A stretch of DNA of 64,000 nucleotides. Origin: an uncultured Alphaproteobacteria bacterium. Lineage in GTDB: Bacteria > Pseudomonadota > Alphaproteobacteria > Rhizobiales > Ancalomicrobiaceae. The stretch spans positions 1 through 64,000 of the forward strand of contig CALFRR010000075.1 in NCBI GenBank assembly GCA_937919435.1, given 5' to 3'. Position numbers and translations under genes: made by a program. Shown here piece by piece: positions 54,286 to 62,077 of the stretch. Within the stretch, counting starts at the first letter, position 1. Each line of letters opens with the position of its first letter. The notes below the pieces were generated by a model, which saw only the letters and a program-made list of their open reading frames with translations, ran no database searches and was not told the DNA's origin.

Positions 54286-55092
54286 TCAGGCGGGCAGGGC
54301 GGCGACGATGCCCGAGAGGAGACGGCGGAACCGGTCGGCGCCCTTCGCCGCCTCGTCCTTGGTCTCCGCGTGCGACAGCGGCCGGCCGGTCATCCCGGCG
54401 GCGAGGTTGGTGATCATCGACAGTGCCAGGACCGAAATCCCGGCATGGCGGGCGAGGATCACCTCCGGCACCGTCGACATGCCCACCGCATCGGCGCCCC
54501 AGACCCGGAACATCCGGATCTCCGCCGGGGTCTCGAAGCTCGGCCCGGAGACCCAGGCGTAGACCCCTTCGGGAAGCGCGATCCCGAGCCCCTTGGCGGT
54601 CCTGCGGGCGAGCGCGATCAGCGCCGGATCGTAGGCGTCGACCATCGACACGAAGCGGCCGTCGCCGGTCTCGCCGATCAGCGGATTGGTCCCGGCGGCG
54701 GCGATGTGGTCGGTGATCAGCATCGGCGATCCCGGCCCGACGTCGGCGCGCAGCGACCCGGCGGCGTTGGTCAGGATCAGCCGCTCGACTCCGAGTGCGG
54801 CGAGAGTGGCGATCGGGGTCGCCATGGCGCGGGCGTCGCCGTGTTCGTAGTAGTGGACCCGACCGGCGAGCACCGCCACGTCACGCCCGGCGAGCCTGCC
54901 GACGATCAGCTCGCCGCGGTGGCCGGAGACCCCGGACGGCGGGAAGCCGGGCAGGTCGGCATAGGGGATCGTCACCGCGTCGGCGACCTCGTCGGCGAAG
55001 CCGCCGAGACCGGAGCCGAGCACCAGTGCGGTCTTCGGGGAGAGGCCGGGGGTACGCTCGGCGATCGTGCGGGCGAGGTCGGAGGGCTGCAT
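54286..55092 (-). CDS. punA: Purine-nucleoside phosphorylase, trimeric type
   Basis: 268 residues of the NP-I family, low-molecular-weight trimeric class. Visible are LVLGSGLGGFADEV with the phosphate-binding serine, GHRGELIVGRLAGRDVAVLAGRVHYYEHGD, and DAVGMSTVPEVILARHAG. It splits inosine and guanosine (and deoxy forms) to base and pentose 1-phosphate. It starts only six bases after the cdd stop, inside the salvage operon. Confidence 0.95.
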   Translation of the reverse strand: MQPSDLARTIAERTPGLSPKTALVLGSGLGGFADEVADAVTIPYADLPGFPPSGVSGHRGELIVGRLAGRDVAVLAGRVHYYEHGDARAMATPIATLAALGVERLILTNAAGSLRADVGPGSPMLITDHIAAAGTNPLIGETGDGRFVSMVDAYDPALIALARRTAKGLGIALPEGVYAWVSGPSFETPAEIRMFRVWGADAVGMSTVPEVILARHAGISVLALSMITNLAAGMTGRPLSHAETKDEAAKGADRFRRLLSGIVAALPA

Positions 55093-55098
55093 CGGGTC

Positions 55099-55518
55099 TC
55101 ACAGATGATCGGGGCCGAAGGAGAGCGGCAGGATTTCGTCGAGAGAAAGGCTGGTCACCTGACCGTCGCCGTCCTTCAGGTGAAGGGTGGTGTGGCTCTG
55201 CGCGAATTCGCGGATCTTCTGGCGGCAGCCGCCGCACGGCGGACAGAGCAGAAGATCGCCGTCGGCCGGCCCGCCGACCACGGCGATCGCCACGATCCGG
55301 CGACCGCCGGCGGCGACCATCGCGGCGATCGCTCCGGCCTCCGCGCAGGTCCCTTCCGGATAGGCGGCGTTCTCGACGTTGCAGCCGACGTGGACGCGGC
55401 CGGCCTCGTCGTAGAGGGCGGCGCCGACGAAGAACCGCGAATAGGGCGCATGCGCCCGGACCCGGACGTCGGCGGCGGCTTCGAACAGGCGGTCGAGCGC
55501 GAGCGTTTCTCGTGTCAT
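55099..55518 (-). CDS. cdd: Cytidine deaminase
   Basis: 139 residues, the short tetrameric class. Zinc ligands and catalytic Glu are intact: Cys58-Ala-Glu60 and Pro94-Cys95-Gly-Gly-Cys98. The substrate loop APYSRFFVGAALYDE is present. It deaminates cytidine and deoxycytidine to uridine forms, which the following phosphorylases degrade. It sits between the permease genes and punA. Confidence 0.97.
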   Translation of the reverse strand: MTRETLALDRLFEAAADVRVRAHAPYSRFFVGAALYDEAGRVHVGCNVENAAYPEGTCAEAGAIAAMVAAGGRRIVAIAVVGGPADGDLLLCPPCGGCRQKIREFAQSHTTLHLKDGDGQVTSLSLDEILPLSFGPDHL

Positions 55519-55542
55519 CGTGTGGTCGTCCCGGATCTCGCC

Positions 55543-56529
55543 TCAGCGGTCCTTGGTGTAGGGGATGCCGGAGGCCTTCGGCGGTATCGCCCGCCCGATG
55601 AAACCGGCGAGCAGCACGACGGTCAAGACGTAGGGCAGCGCCTGGAAGACCTGAACCGGCACCGTGCCGATCCCCGGCAACGGCGTTCCCTGCAGTCGGA
55701 TCGCCGCGGCGTCGAGCAGGCCGAACAGCAGGCAGGCACCGAGTGCCGAGAACGGTCGCCACTTGGCGAAGACCAGCGCGGCGAGCGCGATGAAGCCCTT
55801 GCCGGCGGTCATGTCGCGCACGAAGCCGGCGGATTGGGCGACCGCCAGATAGGTGCCGGCGAAGCCGCAGAGCACCCCGCAGACGATCACCGCCATGTAG
55901 CGGAGCTTCGCCACCGAGACGCCGGCGGTGTCGACCGCGTGCGGATTGTCGCCGACCGCCCGGAGCCTCAGGCCGAAGCTGGTCCGCCACAGCACCGCCC
56001 AGGTCACCGGCACCGCGACGAGCGCCGCCCAGACCAGGAGATTGTGGCCGGAGACGACGTCCGACCACAGCTTCGCGGCCGAACCGCCGGGGCCGAGCAT
56101 CCGGACGATGCCGAGATCGGGATCGAGCCCGAGGAAGCGCTCGCCGGCCCCGAGTTGCGGGGTGCGTCCGCCCTGGCCGTACCAGACCTGCCCGAGCAGC
56201 ACGGTGAGGCCGGCGGCGAGGAAGTTGATCGCCGTGCCCGACACCACCTGATTGCCGCGCTGGCTGATCGAGGCGTAGCCGTGGACCAGCGACAGGGCGA
56301 GCGACGCCAGGATCCCGGCGAGGAGCCCGGCCCAGGGCGAATGCCACGCCGCGGCGGCGGCACCGGAGGCGAAGGCGGCGGCCAGCATCTTGCCCTCGAG
56401 CCCGATGTCGACGACGCCGGAGCGTTCCGACCACAGCCCGGCGAGGCAGCAGAACAGCAGCGGCACCGACAGGCGGATGCCCGACCCGAGCACCGGAGCG
56501 ACGAGATCGACGGTGGTGGCGACGTCCAT
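55543..56529 (-). CDS. ABC transporter permease, BMP/nucleoside type (second subunit)
   Basis: 328 residues with about eight to nine membrane segments, of the BPD_transp_2 (RbsC/NupQ-like) family. The block GLWSERSGVVDIGLEGKMLAAAFA near residue 35 and GLRLRAVGDNPHAVDTAGVSV near 190 are diagnostic. It pairs with the upstream permease to import nucleosides. The ATG at 56529 has GGGAGGGA upstream; the open frame beyond it belongs to the neighbouring gene in another frame. Confidence 0.93.
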   Translation of the reverse strand: MDVATTVDLVAPVLGSGIRLSVPLLFCCLAGLWSERSGVVDIGLEGKMLAAAFASGAAAAAWHSPWAGLLAGILASLALSLVHGYASISQRGNQVVSGTAINFLAAGLTVLLGQVWYGQGGRTPQLGAGERFLGLDPDLGIVRMLGPGGSAAKLWSDVVSGHNLLVWAALVAVPVTWAVLWRTSFGLRLRAVGDNPHAVDTAGVSVAKLRYMAVIVCGVLCGFAGTYLAVAQSAGFVRDMTAGKGFIALAALVFAKWRPFSALGACLLFGLLDAAAIRLQGTPLPGIGTVPVQVFQALPYVLTVVLLAGFIGRAIPPKASGIPYTKDR

Positions 56530-56540
56530 CGGTCCCTCCC

Positions 56541-57644
56541 TCAGGCGGTCCGGCCGCGCGGTGCGAAGATCCGCCCCAGCGCCGGTCGGAACATGTGTTC
56601 GAGCGCGCCGGCGAACAGGATCACCAGCGCCTGGATCACCACGATCATGTCGCGGCTGATGTTCGGCTTCTCGAAGGCGAGTTCGGCCCCGCCCTGGTAG
56701 AGCATGCCGAACAGCAGCGAGGCGAGCACCACTCCGACCGGATGGTTGCGTCCCATCAGCGCCACCGCGATGCCGACGAAGCCGGCGCCGGCGGTGAACT
56801 CGAGCAGCAGCCGGTGCTGGGTGCCCATCACTTCGTTGACCGCCAGCAGGCCGGCCAGCGCACCGGAGATCAGCATCGCCGCGATGACGATGCCGCCCGG
56901 TTCGATGCCGGCATAGACCGCCGCGGTCGGGTTGCGTCCGACCGCCCGGAGCTCGTAACCGAACCGGGTCTTCCAGATCAGCGCCCAGACGAAAACCGCC
57001 GCCGCCGCCGCCGCGAACACCGTCGGATTGAGCGGCGACTGGCCGAGGTCGATGCCGAACGGCGCCACCAGATCGCGCAGCAGGGGCAGGCGGGTCGCCT
57101 CCTCGAAGGTCCGCGTCTCCGGCGACATCGCTCCGGGCTTGCCGAGCGGTCCGCCGAGCAGCCAGACCATCAGCACCGCGGCGAGATAGTTGAACATGAT
57201 CGTGGTGATGACGATGTGGCTGCCGCGCCGGGCCTGTGCCCAGGCCGGCAGGAACGCCCAGGCCGCTCCGAACAGCGCCGAGGCGACCAGTGCGAAGGGG
57301 GCGACCAGCCACCACGGCGCCCCGTCGAAGGCGAGGCAGACCAGCGCCACCCCGAGCCCGCCGAGCGTCGCCTGTCCTTCGGCGCCGATGTTGAACAGGC
57401 CGGCATGGAAGGCGACCGCCACCGCCAGCCCGGTGAACACGAAGTCGGTGGCGTAGTAGAGGGTGAAGCCGATCCCCTCCGAATAGCCGAGCGCCCCGAA
57501 CACCATGATCTTCACGGCTTCGATCGGGTTCTCGCCGATCGCCAGCACCACCAGCCCGGACACCAGGAAGGCGACGGTGACGTTGATCAGCGGCAGGAGC
57601 ACGTAGTCGGCGATCGCCGGCAGCTCGCGATGCGGCACGCTCAT
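56541..57644 (-). CDS. ABC transporter permease, BMP/nucleoside type (first subunit)
   Basis: 367 residues with an extra N-terminal helix, of the BPD_transp_2 (NupP-like) family. Blocks FHAGLFNIGAEGQATLGGLG near 80, TIMFNYLAAVLMVWLLGGPL and GYELRAVGRNPTAAVYAGI near 235 identify it. Its ATG overlaps the stop of the ATPase gene (ATGA), so the two are translationally coupled. The second permease starts 11 bases after its stop. Confidence 0.93.
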   Translation of the reverse strand: MSVPHRELPAIADYVLLPLINVTVAFLVSGLVVLAIGENPIEAVKIMVFGALGYSEGIGFTLYYATDFVFTGLAVAVAFHAGLFNIGAEGQATLGGLGVALVCLAFDGAPWWLVAPFALVASALFGAAWAFLPAWAQARRGSHIVITTIMFNYLAAVLMVWLLGGPLGKPGAMSPETRTFEEATRLPLLRDLVAPFGIDLGQSPLNPTVFAAAAAAVFVWALIWKTRFGYELRAVGRNPTAAVYAGIEPGGIVIAAMLISGALAGLLAVNEVMGTQHRLLLEFTAGAGFVGIAVALMGRNHPVGVVLASLLFGMLYQGGAELAFEKPNISRDMIVVIQALVILFAGALEHMFRPALGRIFAPRGRTA

Positions 57645-59200
57645 GCCCCGACCTCCGTGCCGAGCCCGGCCATCAGCAGGCCGATTTCCCGTTCGCTCGC
57701 CTCCGGCCGGCATTCGCCGGTGATCCGCCCGGCGCACATGCACAGCACCCGGTCGGAGAGCGAGCGGATCTCGTCGAGTTCGGCCGAGACCAGCAGGATC
57801 GCCCGGCCGCGGTCGCGCAGCTCGATCAGCCGGCGGTGGATCGCCTCGATCGCGCCGATGTCGACGCCGCGGGTCGGCTGGCCGACCAGCAGCACCCGAG
57901 GTTCGCGGCCGATCTCGCGGCCGACGATGATCTTCTGCTGATTGCCGCCGGAGAACAGCGCGGTGCGGAGTTCCGGATCGGGCGGGCGGACGTCGTAGTC
58001 GGAGAACATCGTCGTCGCCGCGTCGCGGATCTTCGTCCCGTCGAGGAGCGGGCCGCGTCTCCACGCCGGGTCGTCCTGATAGCCGAGGATGGCGTTCTCC
58101 TCCGCCGCGAAGTCGAGGACGAGGCCCATCCGGTGGCGATCCTCCGGGATGTGGGCGACGCCGAGTCCGCGGATCTCCGCCGGATCGAGGGCGGAGGCGT
58201 CGCGTCCGCCGACCAGGATCCGGCCGCGGGTCGCCCGGCGGATCCCGGCGATCGCTTCGAGCAGTTCGGACTGGCCGTTGCCGGCGACCCCGGCGATGCC
58301 GACGATCTCGCCGGCCCGGACCGTGAAGGAGACGTCGTCGAGAAGGGCCACGCCGCGCCGGTCGACGATCGACAGACGGTCGACCTCGAGTTCGACCGCG
58401 CCCGGCACCGAGGCCGCCTTCTCGACCCTGAGCAGCACCCGGCGGCCGACCATCGCCTCGGCGAGCATCTCCACCGTGGTGTCGGCGGTCGGCCAGGTGG
58501 CGACGATCTCGCCCTTCCGCATGACCGACACCCAGTCGGTCACCGCCTTGATCTCCTTGAGCTTGTGGGTGATGACGACGACCGTCTTGCCTTCGCCCTG
58601 GAGGCGCCGGAGGATCCGGAACAGGTGCTCGACCTCGGCCGGGGTGAGCACCGCGGTCGGCTCGTCGAGGATCAGGATCTCGGCGCCGCGGTAGAGGGTC
58701 TTGAGGATCTCGACCCGTTGCTGTTCGCCCACCGACAGCGATCCGACGATCGCGTCCGGGTCGACGGCGAGTTCGTAGTCGTCGGCGAGCCGCTTGAGCA
58801 CGGCGCGGGCGTGCTTCTCCGCCGGTCCCAGGCGGAACGAGCCCTCGGCGCCGATCAGCACGTTCTCCAGCACGCTCAGCGTGTCGACCAGCATGAACTG
58901 TTGATGGACCATGCCGATGCCGGCGTGGATCGCATCTGCCGACGAACGGATCGCCGCCCGCCGTCCGTCGATCCGAATCTCGCCGCGGTCGGCCTGATAG
59001 AAGCCGTAGAGGATCGACATCAGCGTCGACTTGCCGGCGCCGTTCTCCCCGACCAGACCGTGGATCGAACCGCGGGCGATCTCGAGATCGATGTCGCGAT
59101 TGGCATGGACGGCGCCGAAGCGCTTGTCGATGCCGACGAAGGCGATCGCCGGCGGGTGGGACGCGGTCGCGGCCTCGGATCGGGTCATGGCTCGGCCCAT
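57641..59200 (-). CDS. ABC transporter ATPase, double-domain, BMP/nucleoside type
   Basis: 519 residues with two ABC domains, as in RbsA/NupO-like proteins. Domain 1 has Walker A GENGAGKST, signature LSVGEQQRVEILKTL and Walker B ILILDEPTAVLTP. Domain 2 has a degenerate Walker A (GVAGNGQSE) but an intact FSGGNQQKIIVGREI signature. Asymmetric sites like this are normal for the family. Two ATGs, at 59200 and 59188, are possible; the upstream one has GGGGA before it. A strong hairpin separates it from the binding-protein gene. Confidence 0.94.
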   Translation of the reverse strand: MGRAMTRSEAATASHPPAIAFVGIDKRFGAVHANRDIDLEIARGSIHGLVGENGAGKSTLMSILYGFYQADRGEIRIDGRRAAIRSSADAIHAGIGMVHQQFMLVDTLSVLENVLIGAEGSFRLGPAEKHARAVLKRLADDYELAVDPDAIVGSLSVGEQQRVEILKTLYRGAEILILDEPTAVLTPAEVEHLFRILRRLQGEGKTVVVITHKLKEIKAVTDWVSVMRKGEIVATWPTADTTVEMLAEAMVGRRVLLRVEKAASVPGAVELEVDRLSIVDRRGVALLDDVSFTVRAGEIVGIAGVAGNGQSELLEAIAGIRRATRGRILVGGRDASALDPAEIRGLGVAHIPEDRHRMGLVLDFAAEENAILGYQDDPAWRRGPLLDGTKIRDAATTMFSDYDVRPPDPELRTALFSGGNQQKIIVGREIGREPRVLLVGQPTRGVDIGAIEAIHRRLIELRDRGRAILLVSAELDEIRSLSDRVLCMCAGRITGECRPEASEREIGLLMAGLGTEVGA

Positions 59201-59266
59201 CGGTTCGGCGATCCCCGGGGAGGGCGGCGGACGGCGTCGGCGCGCCGATCCCCGCCGTCCATGTCG

Positions 59267-59302
59267 AAAGGGCGCCCGTCTCGCATGACGAGGCGGGCGC
59301 CC
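59267..59302 (-). terminator. Intercistronic terminator after the nucleoside-binding protein gene
   Basis: GGGCGCCCG (59270-59278) pairs with CGGGCGCCC (59294-59302) and CTCG with CGAG, making a 14-bp stem with one wobble and loop CATGA. On the minus strand it is followed by TTTC. It lies between the BMP gene and the ATPase gene and could lower expression of the transporter subunits relative to their binding protein. Confidence 0.7.
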
Positions 59303-59325
59303 GTCGTCCGGTCGATCGGGACGTC

Positions 59326-60321
59326 TCAGTACGGGCAGGCCTTGTCGGCCATGTAGTCGTGCACGACCACCTTGCCGGAGACGATGTCGGCGGCGGCCTT
59401 GTCCACCGCGGTGCGCATCGCCGGGGTGATCAGCGGCTTGTTGTTGTCGTCGTCGGCCCAGCCGACGCCGCCCTCCTTGAGGCCGAGCACTTTGATGCCG
59501 CCGGTCCACTTGTCGGCCTTGGCGTCGGCGAAGGCGTCGTAGACCGCGACGTCGACGCGCTTGGTCATCGAGGTCAGGATCTTGCCGGGATGCAGATGGT
59601 TCTGGTTGGAATCGACGCCGATGCCGAGCTTGCCGGCGTCGGCCGCCGCCTGCAGGACGCCGAGGCCGGTGCCGCCGGCGGCGTGGTAGATCACGTCGGC
59701 GCCGCGGTCGATCTGGCTCTTGGCGAGTTCACCGCCCTTCACCGGGTCGTTCCAGGCGGCCCCGGTGGTGCCCGTCATGTTCTGGAACACCTCGACCTTG
59801 GCGTTCGCCGCCTTGGCGCCGCCGACGTAGCCGCAGGCGAACTTGCGGATCAGCGGGATGTCCATGCCGCCGACGAAGCCGAGCTTCTCGGTCTTCGAGG
59901 CCATCGCCGCGAGCACGCCGACGAGGTACGAGCCCTCCTGCTCCTTGAACACGATCGAGCGGACGTTCGGCAGATCGACGACCATGTCGACGATCGCGAA
60001 CTTCAGGTTCGGGAACTCCTTGGCCACCTTCTCGACGGCGCTCGCCTGGGTGAAGCCGATGGCGACGATCGGCGAATTGCCGCGGCGGGCGAAGTTGCGC
60101 AGGGCCTGCTCGCGCTGGGCGTCGTTCTGGATCTCGAAGTCGCGATACTCGACCGCGGTCTCCTTCTTGAACTTCTCCGCGCCGGCATAGGCCGCTTCGT
60201 TGAACGACTTGTCGAATTTGCCGCCGAGGTCGTAGAGCACCGCCGGCTGGATGTCGGCGGCCAGGGCGGGAGCGGCGACGATCGCGGCGAGCGCCGCGAG
60301 GCCGAGAGACGTCTTGCGCAT
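59326..60321 (-). CDS. BMP-family (BmpA/PnrA-like) nucleoside-binding protein
   Basis: 331 residues. A signal peptide (LGLAALAAIVAAPALA) ends near residue 21. The mature protein opens with AVLYDLGGKFDKSFNEAAYAGAEKF, the PnrA/BmpA signature, and includes FVGGMDIPLIRKFACGYVGGAK. No lipobox is seen, so it is a free periplasmic protein, unlike spirochaete lipoproteins. Members bind purine or pyrimidine nucleosides, and the downstream salvage enzymes support that here. It is the first gene of the operon and is divergent from glucokinase. Confidence 0.93.
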   Translation of the reverse strand: MRKTSLGLAALAAIVAAPALAADIQPAVLYDLGGKFDKSFNEAAYAGAEKFKKETAVEYRDFEIQNDAQREQALRNFARRGNSPIVAIGFTQASAVEKVAKEFPNLKFAIVDMVVDLPNVRSIVFKEQEGSYLVGVLAAMASKTEKLGFVGGMDIPLIRKFACGYVGGAKAANAKVEVFQNMTGTTGAAWNDPVKGGELAKSQIDRGADVIYHAAGGTGLGVLQAAADAGKLGIGVDSNQNHLHPGKILTSMTKRVDVAVYDAFADAKADKWTGGIKVLGLKEGGVGWADDDNNKPLITPAMRTAVDKAAADIVSGKVVVHDYMADKACPY

Positions 60322-60622
60322 CGAGACGATCCTTCGAGTTGAGGGCGTGGCGACCCGGAAGGGCGGATGCCGCGTTGCGGTCGGCACCTCGTCGGAGCGG
60401 GAGATTGGCATGCGACGCGGCGCCGCGCACGCGCTTTTTCTCCGCAGCCGTTGCTCGAAACGAAACCATCCACCGCTCGTCGGCCGTGCGGCGGAATCGG
60501 TCGTGCGAGGAGGGAACTGCCGCGCCGGTCGTCCGCCTCACGGGTGCGTGACCGTCGCCATCGGCATGAAGACGCGGTATACCTCGCTGCCCACCTCAGG
60601 ACCTGCGACGAGGATCGCCCGA
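60322..60622. other. Divergent gap between the nucleoside operon and glucokinase
   Basis: 301 bases without a gene. It presumably holds both promoters. A T-run (GCTTTTTCTC near 60431) and a TATACC near 60588 are visible, but I could not pair either with a convincing -35, and no riboswitch or operator palindrome stands out. Confidence 0.4.
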
Positions 60623-61663
60623 GTGTCCCCGACCTTTCCCTTCCCCGTCCTCGTCGCCGACATCGGCGGCACCAATGCCCGCTTCGCGCTGATCGAGACG
60701 CCCGACGACGACTATCGGCTGCTGCCGCAGATCGCCACCGCGTCGGCGGCGGGTGTCGCCGAGGCGATCCGCCGGGCCGCCTTCGCCGAGCCGGGACCGC
60801 GGCCGAAGACGGCGATCATGGCGGTCGCCGGTCCGATTCTGGCTGACGGGGTCGAACTGACCAACTGCCCCTGGGTGATCGAGCCGAAGAAGCTGATCGC
60901 CGAGTTCGGGTTCGAATCGGTGGTGCTGGTCAACGATTTCGAGGCCCAGGCGCTGGCCCTGCCGGAGCTGAAGCCGGAGGACGTCGTGGTGATCGGCGGC
61001 GGCGCGTTCCGCCCCGAGGCCACCAAGGCGGTGGTCGGGCCGGGCACCGGCCTCGGGGTCGGCGTGCTCATCCATTTCGACGGCCGTTGGATTCCGGTTC
61101 CGGGCGAGGGCGGGCACGTCTCGCTCGGTCCGGAGAGCGACCGCGAACGGGCGATCTGGCGGTTCATGACCCCGGTCTCCGACGACGACGCGCCGGCCGG
61201 CGCCGCCCATCCGCGGATCACCGGCGAATGCGCGCTGTCCGGCCAGGGGCTGGAGAACCTGCACCGGGCGATCCTCGCCTGCGACGGAAGGCCGGCGCAG
61301 AACCTGAGCGCGGTCGAGATCAGCCGTGCGGCGGCGGCGGGCGAATCGACCGCGGTCGAGGCGTTCGGCCATTTCGCCGCCGGGCTCGGCCGGCTCGCCG
61401 GCGATCTGGCACTGACCGTGCTGCCCAAGGGCGGGGTCTACATCGGCGGCGGCATCTCGCCGAAGAATCTCGCCTTCCTCACCGACGGCACCTTCCGCGC
61501 CGCCTTCGAGGCCAAGGCGCCGCATCGTGCCCGGCTCTCCGAGATCGCCACCGCGGTGGTGGTCCATTCCCATCCGGCGATGGTCGGGCTCGCCGGCTGG
61601 GCCCGCCGGCCCGACCGTTACGCCGTCGATCTCGACGGCCGGCTGTGGACCCGCGACGCCTGA
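60623..61663 (+). CDS. glk: Glucokinase
   Basis: 346 residues of the bacterial Glk (hexokinase-fold) family. The ATP site is VLVADIGGTNARFAL, followed by AVAGPILADGVELTN, VLVNDFEAQALALP and GPGTGLGVGVLI. A catalytic GEGGHVSLGP segment follows. It phosphorylates glucose. The GTG at 60623 has GAGGA eight bases upstream and leaves a normal N-terminus; an upstream in-frame ATG at 60566 would add 19 residues. Linkage to the nucleoside operon may be coincidental. Confidence 0.94.
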   Translation: MSPTFPFPVLVADIGGTNARFALIETPDDDYRLLPQIATASAAGVAEAIRRAAFAEPGPRPKTAIMAVAGPILADGVELTNCPWVIEPKKLIAEFGFESVVLVNDFEAQALALPELKPEDVVVIGGGAFRPEATKAVVGPGTGLGVGVLIHFDGRWIPVPGEGGHVSLGPESDRERAIWRFMTPVSDDDAPAGAAHPRITGECALSGQGLENLHRAILACDGRPAQNLSAVEISRAAAAGESTAVEAFGHFAAGLGRLAGDLALTVLPKGGVYIGGGISPKNLAFLTDGTFRAAFEAKAPHRARLSEIATAVVVHSHPAMVGLAGWARRPDRYAVDLDGRLWTRDA

Positions 61664-61716
61664 GAGCCGCGTCGATCGGCCGGACGGGACGTCCGCCGCG
61701 GGGGGAGGGGACGGCG

Positions 61717-61998
61717 ATGCTGTTGATGGTGCTGGAGCGCTACCGCGACGACGACATGGTGCCGACCTATCGGCGGCTGCGCGACGCTGGCCGGTCCCTG
61801 CCGGACGGGCTGCGCTTCGTCGACAGCTGGGTGCGCGCCGACTTCGGCGGCTGCTTCCAGCTGATGGAATGCGACGACCCGCGGCTGTTGCAGGAATGGA
61901 TCCTGTCCTGGCGCGGCTGTGGCGTCACCTTCGAGATCTTCCCCGTGGTCCCCGGCCGCGACACCGCCGCGGTCGTCGCCCCGCACCTCGACGACTGA
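61717..61998 (+). CDS. DUF3303 family small protein
   Basis: 93 residues resembling DUF3303: MLLMVLERYRDDDMVPTYRRL, PDGLRFVDSWVRADFGGCFQLMECDD, then EWILSWRGCGVTFEIFPVV. The family is a small ferredoxin-like alpha-beta fold of unknown function. A very strong ribosome site, GGGGGAGGGG, precedes the ATG. It follows glucokinase after 53 bases on the same strand, so the two are probably co-transcribed. Confidence 0.82.
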   Translation: MLLMVLERYRDDDMVPTYRRLRDAGRSLPDGLRFVDSWVRADFGGCFQLMECDDPRLLQEWILSWRGCGVTFEIFPVVPGRDTAAVVAPHLDD

Positions 61999-62077
61999 CG
62001 CCGCGCCGAACTTCTGGTGTGCACCCGGCCGCCCACCGGCTCGCTGCGCTCGGTGCCACGCGCGCCCGTCTTCCCCG

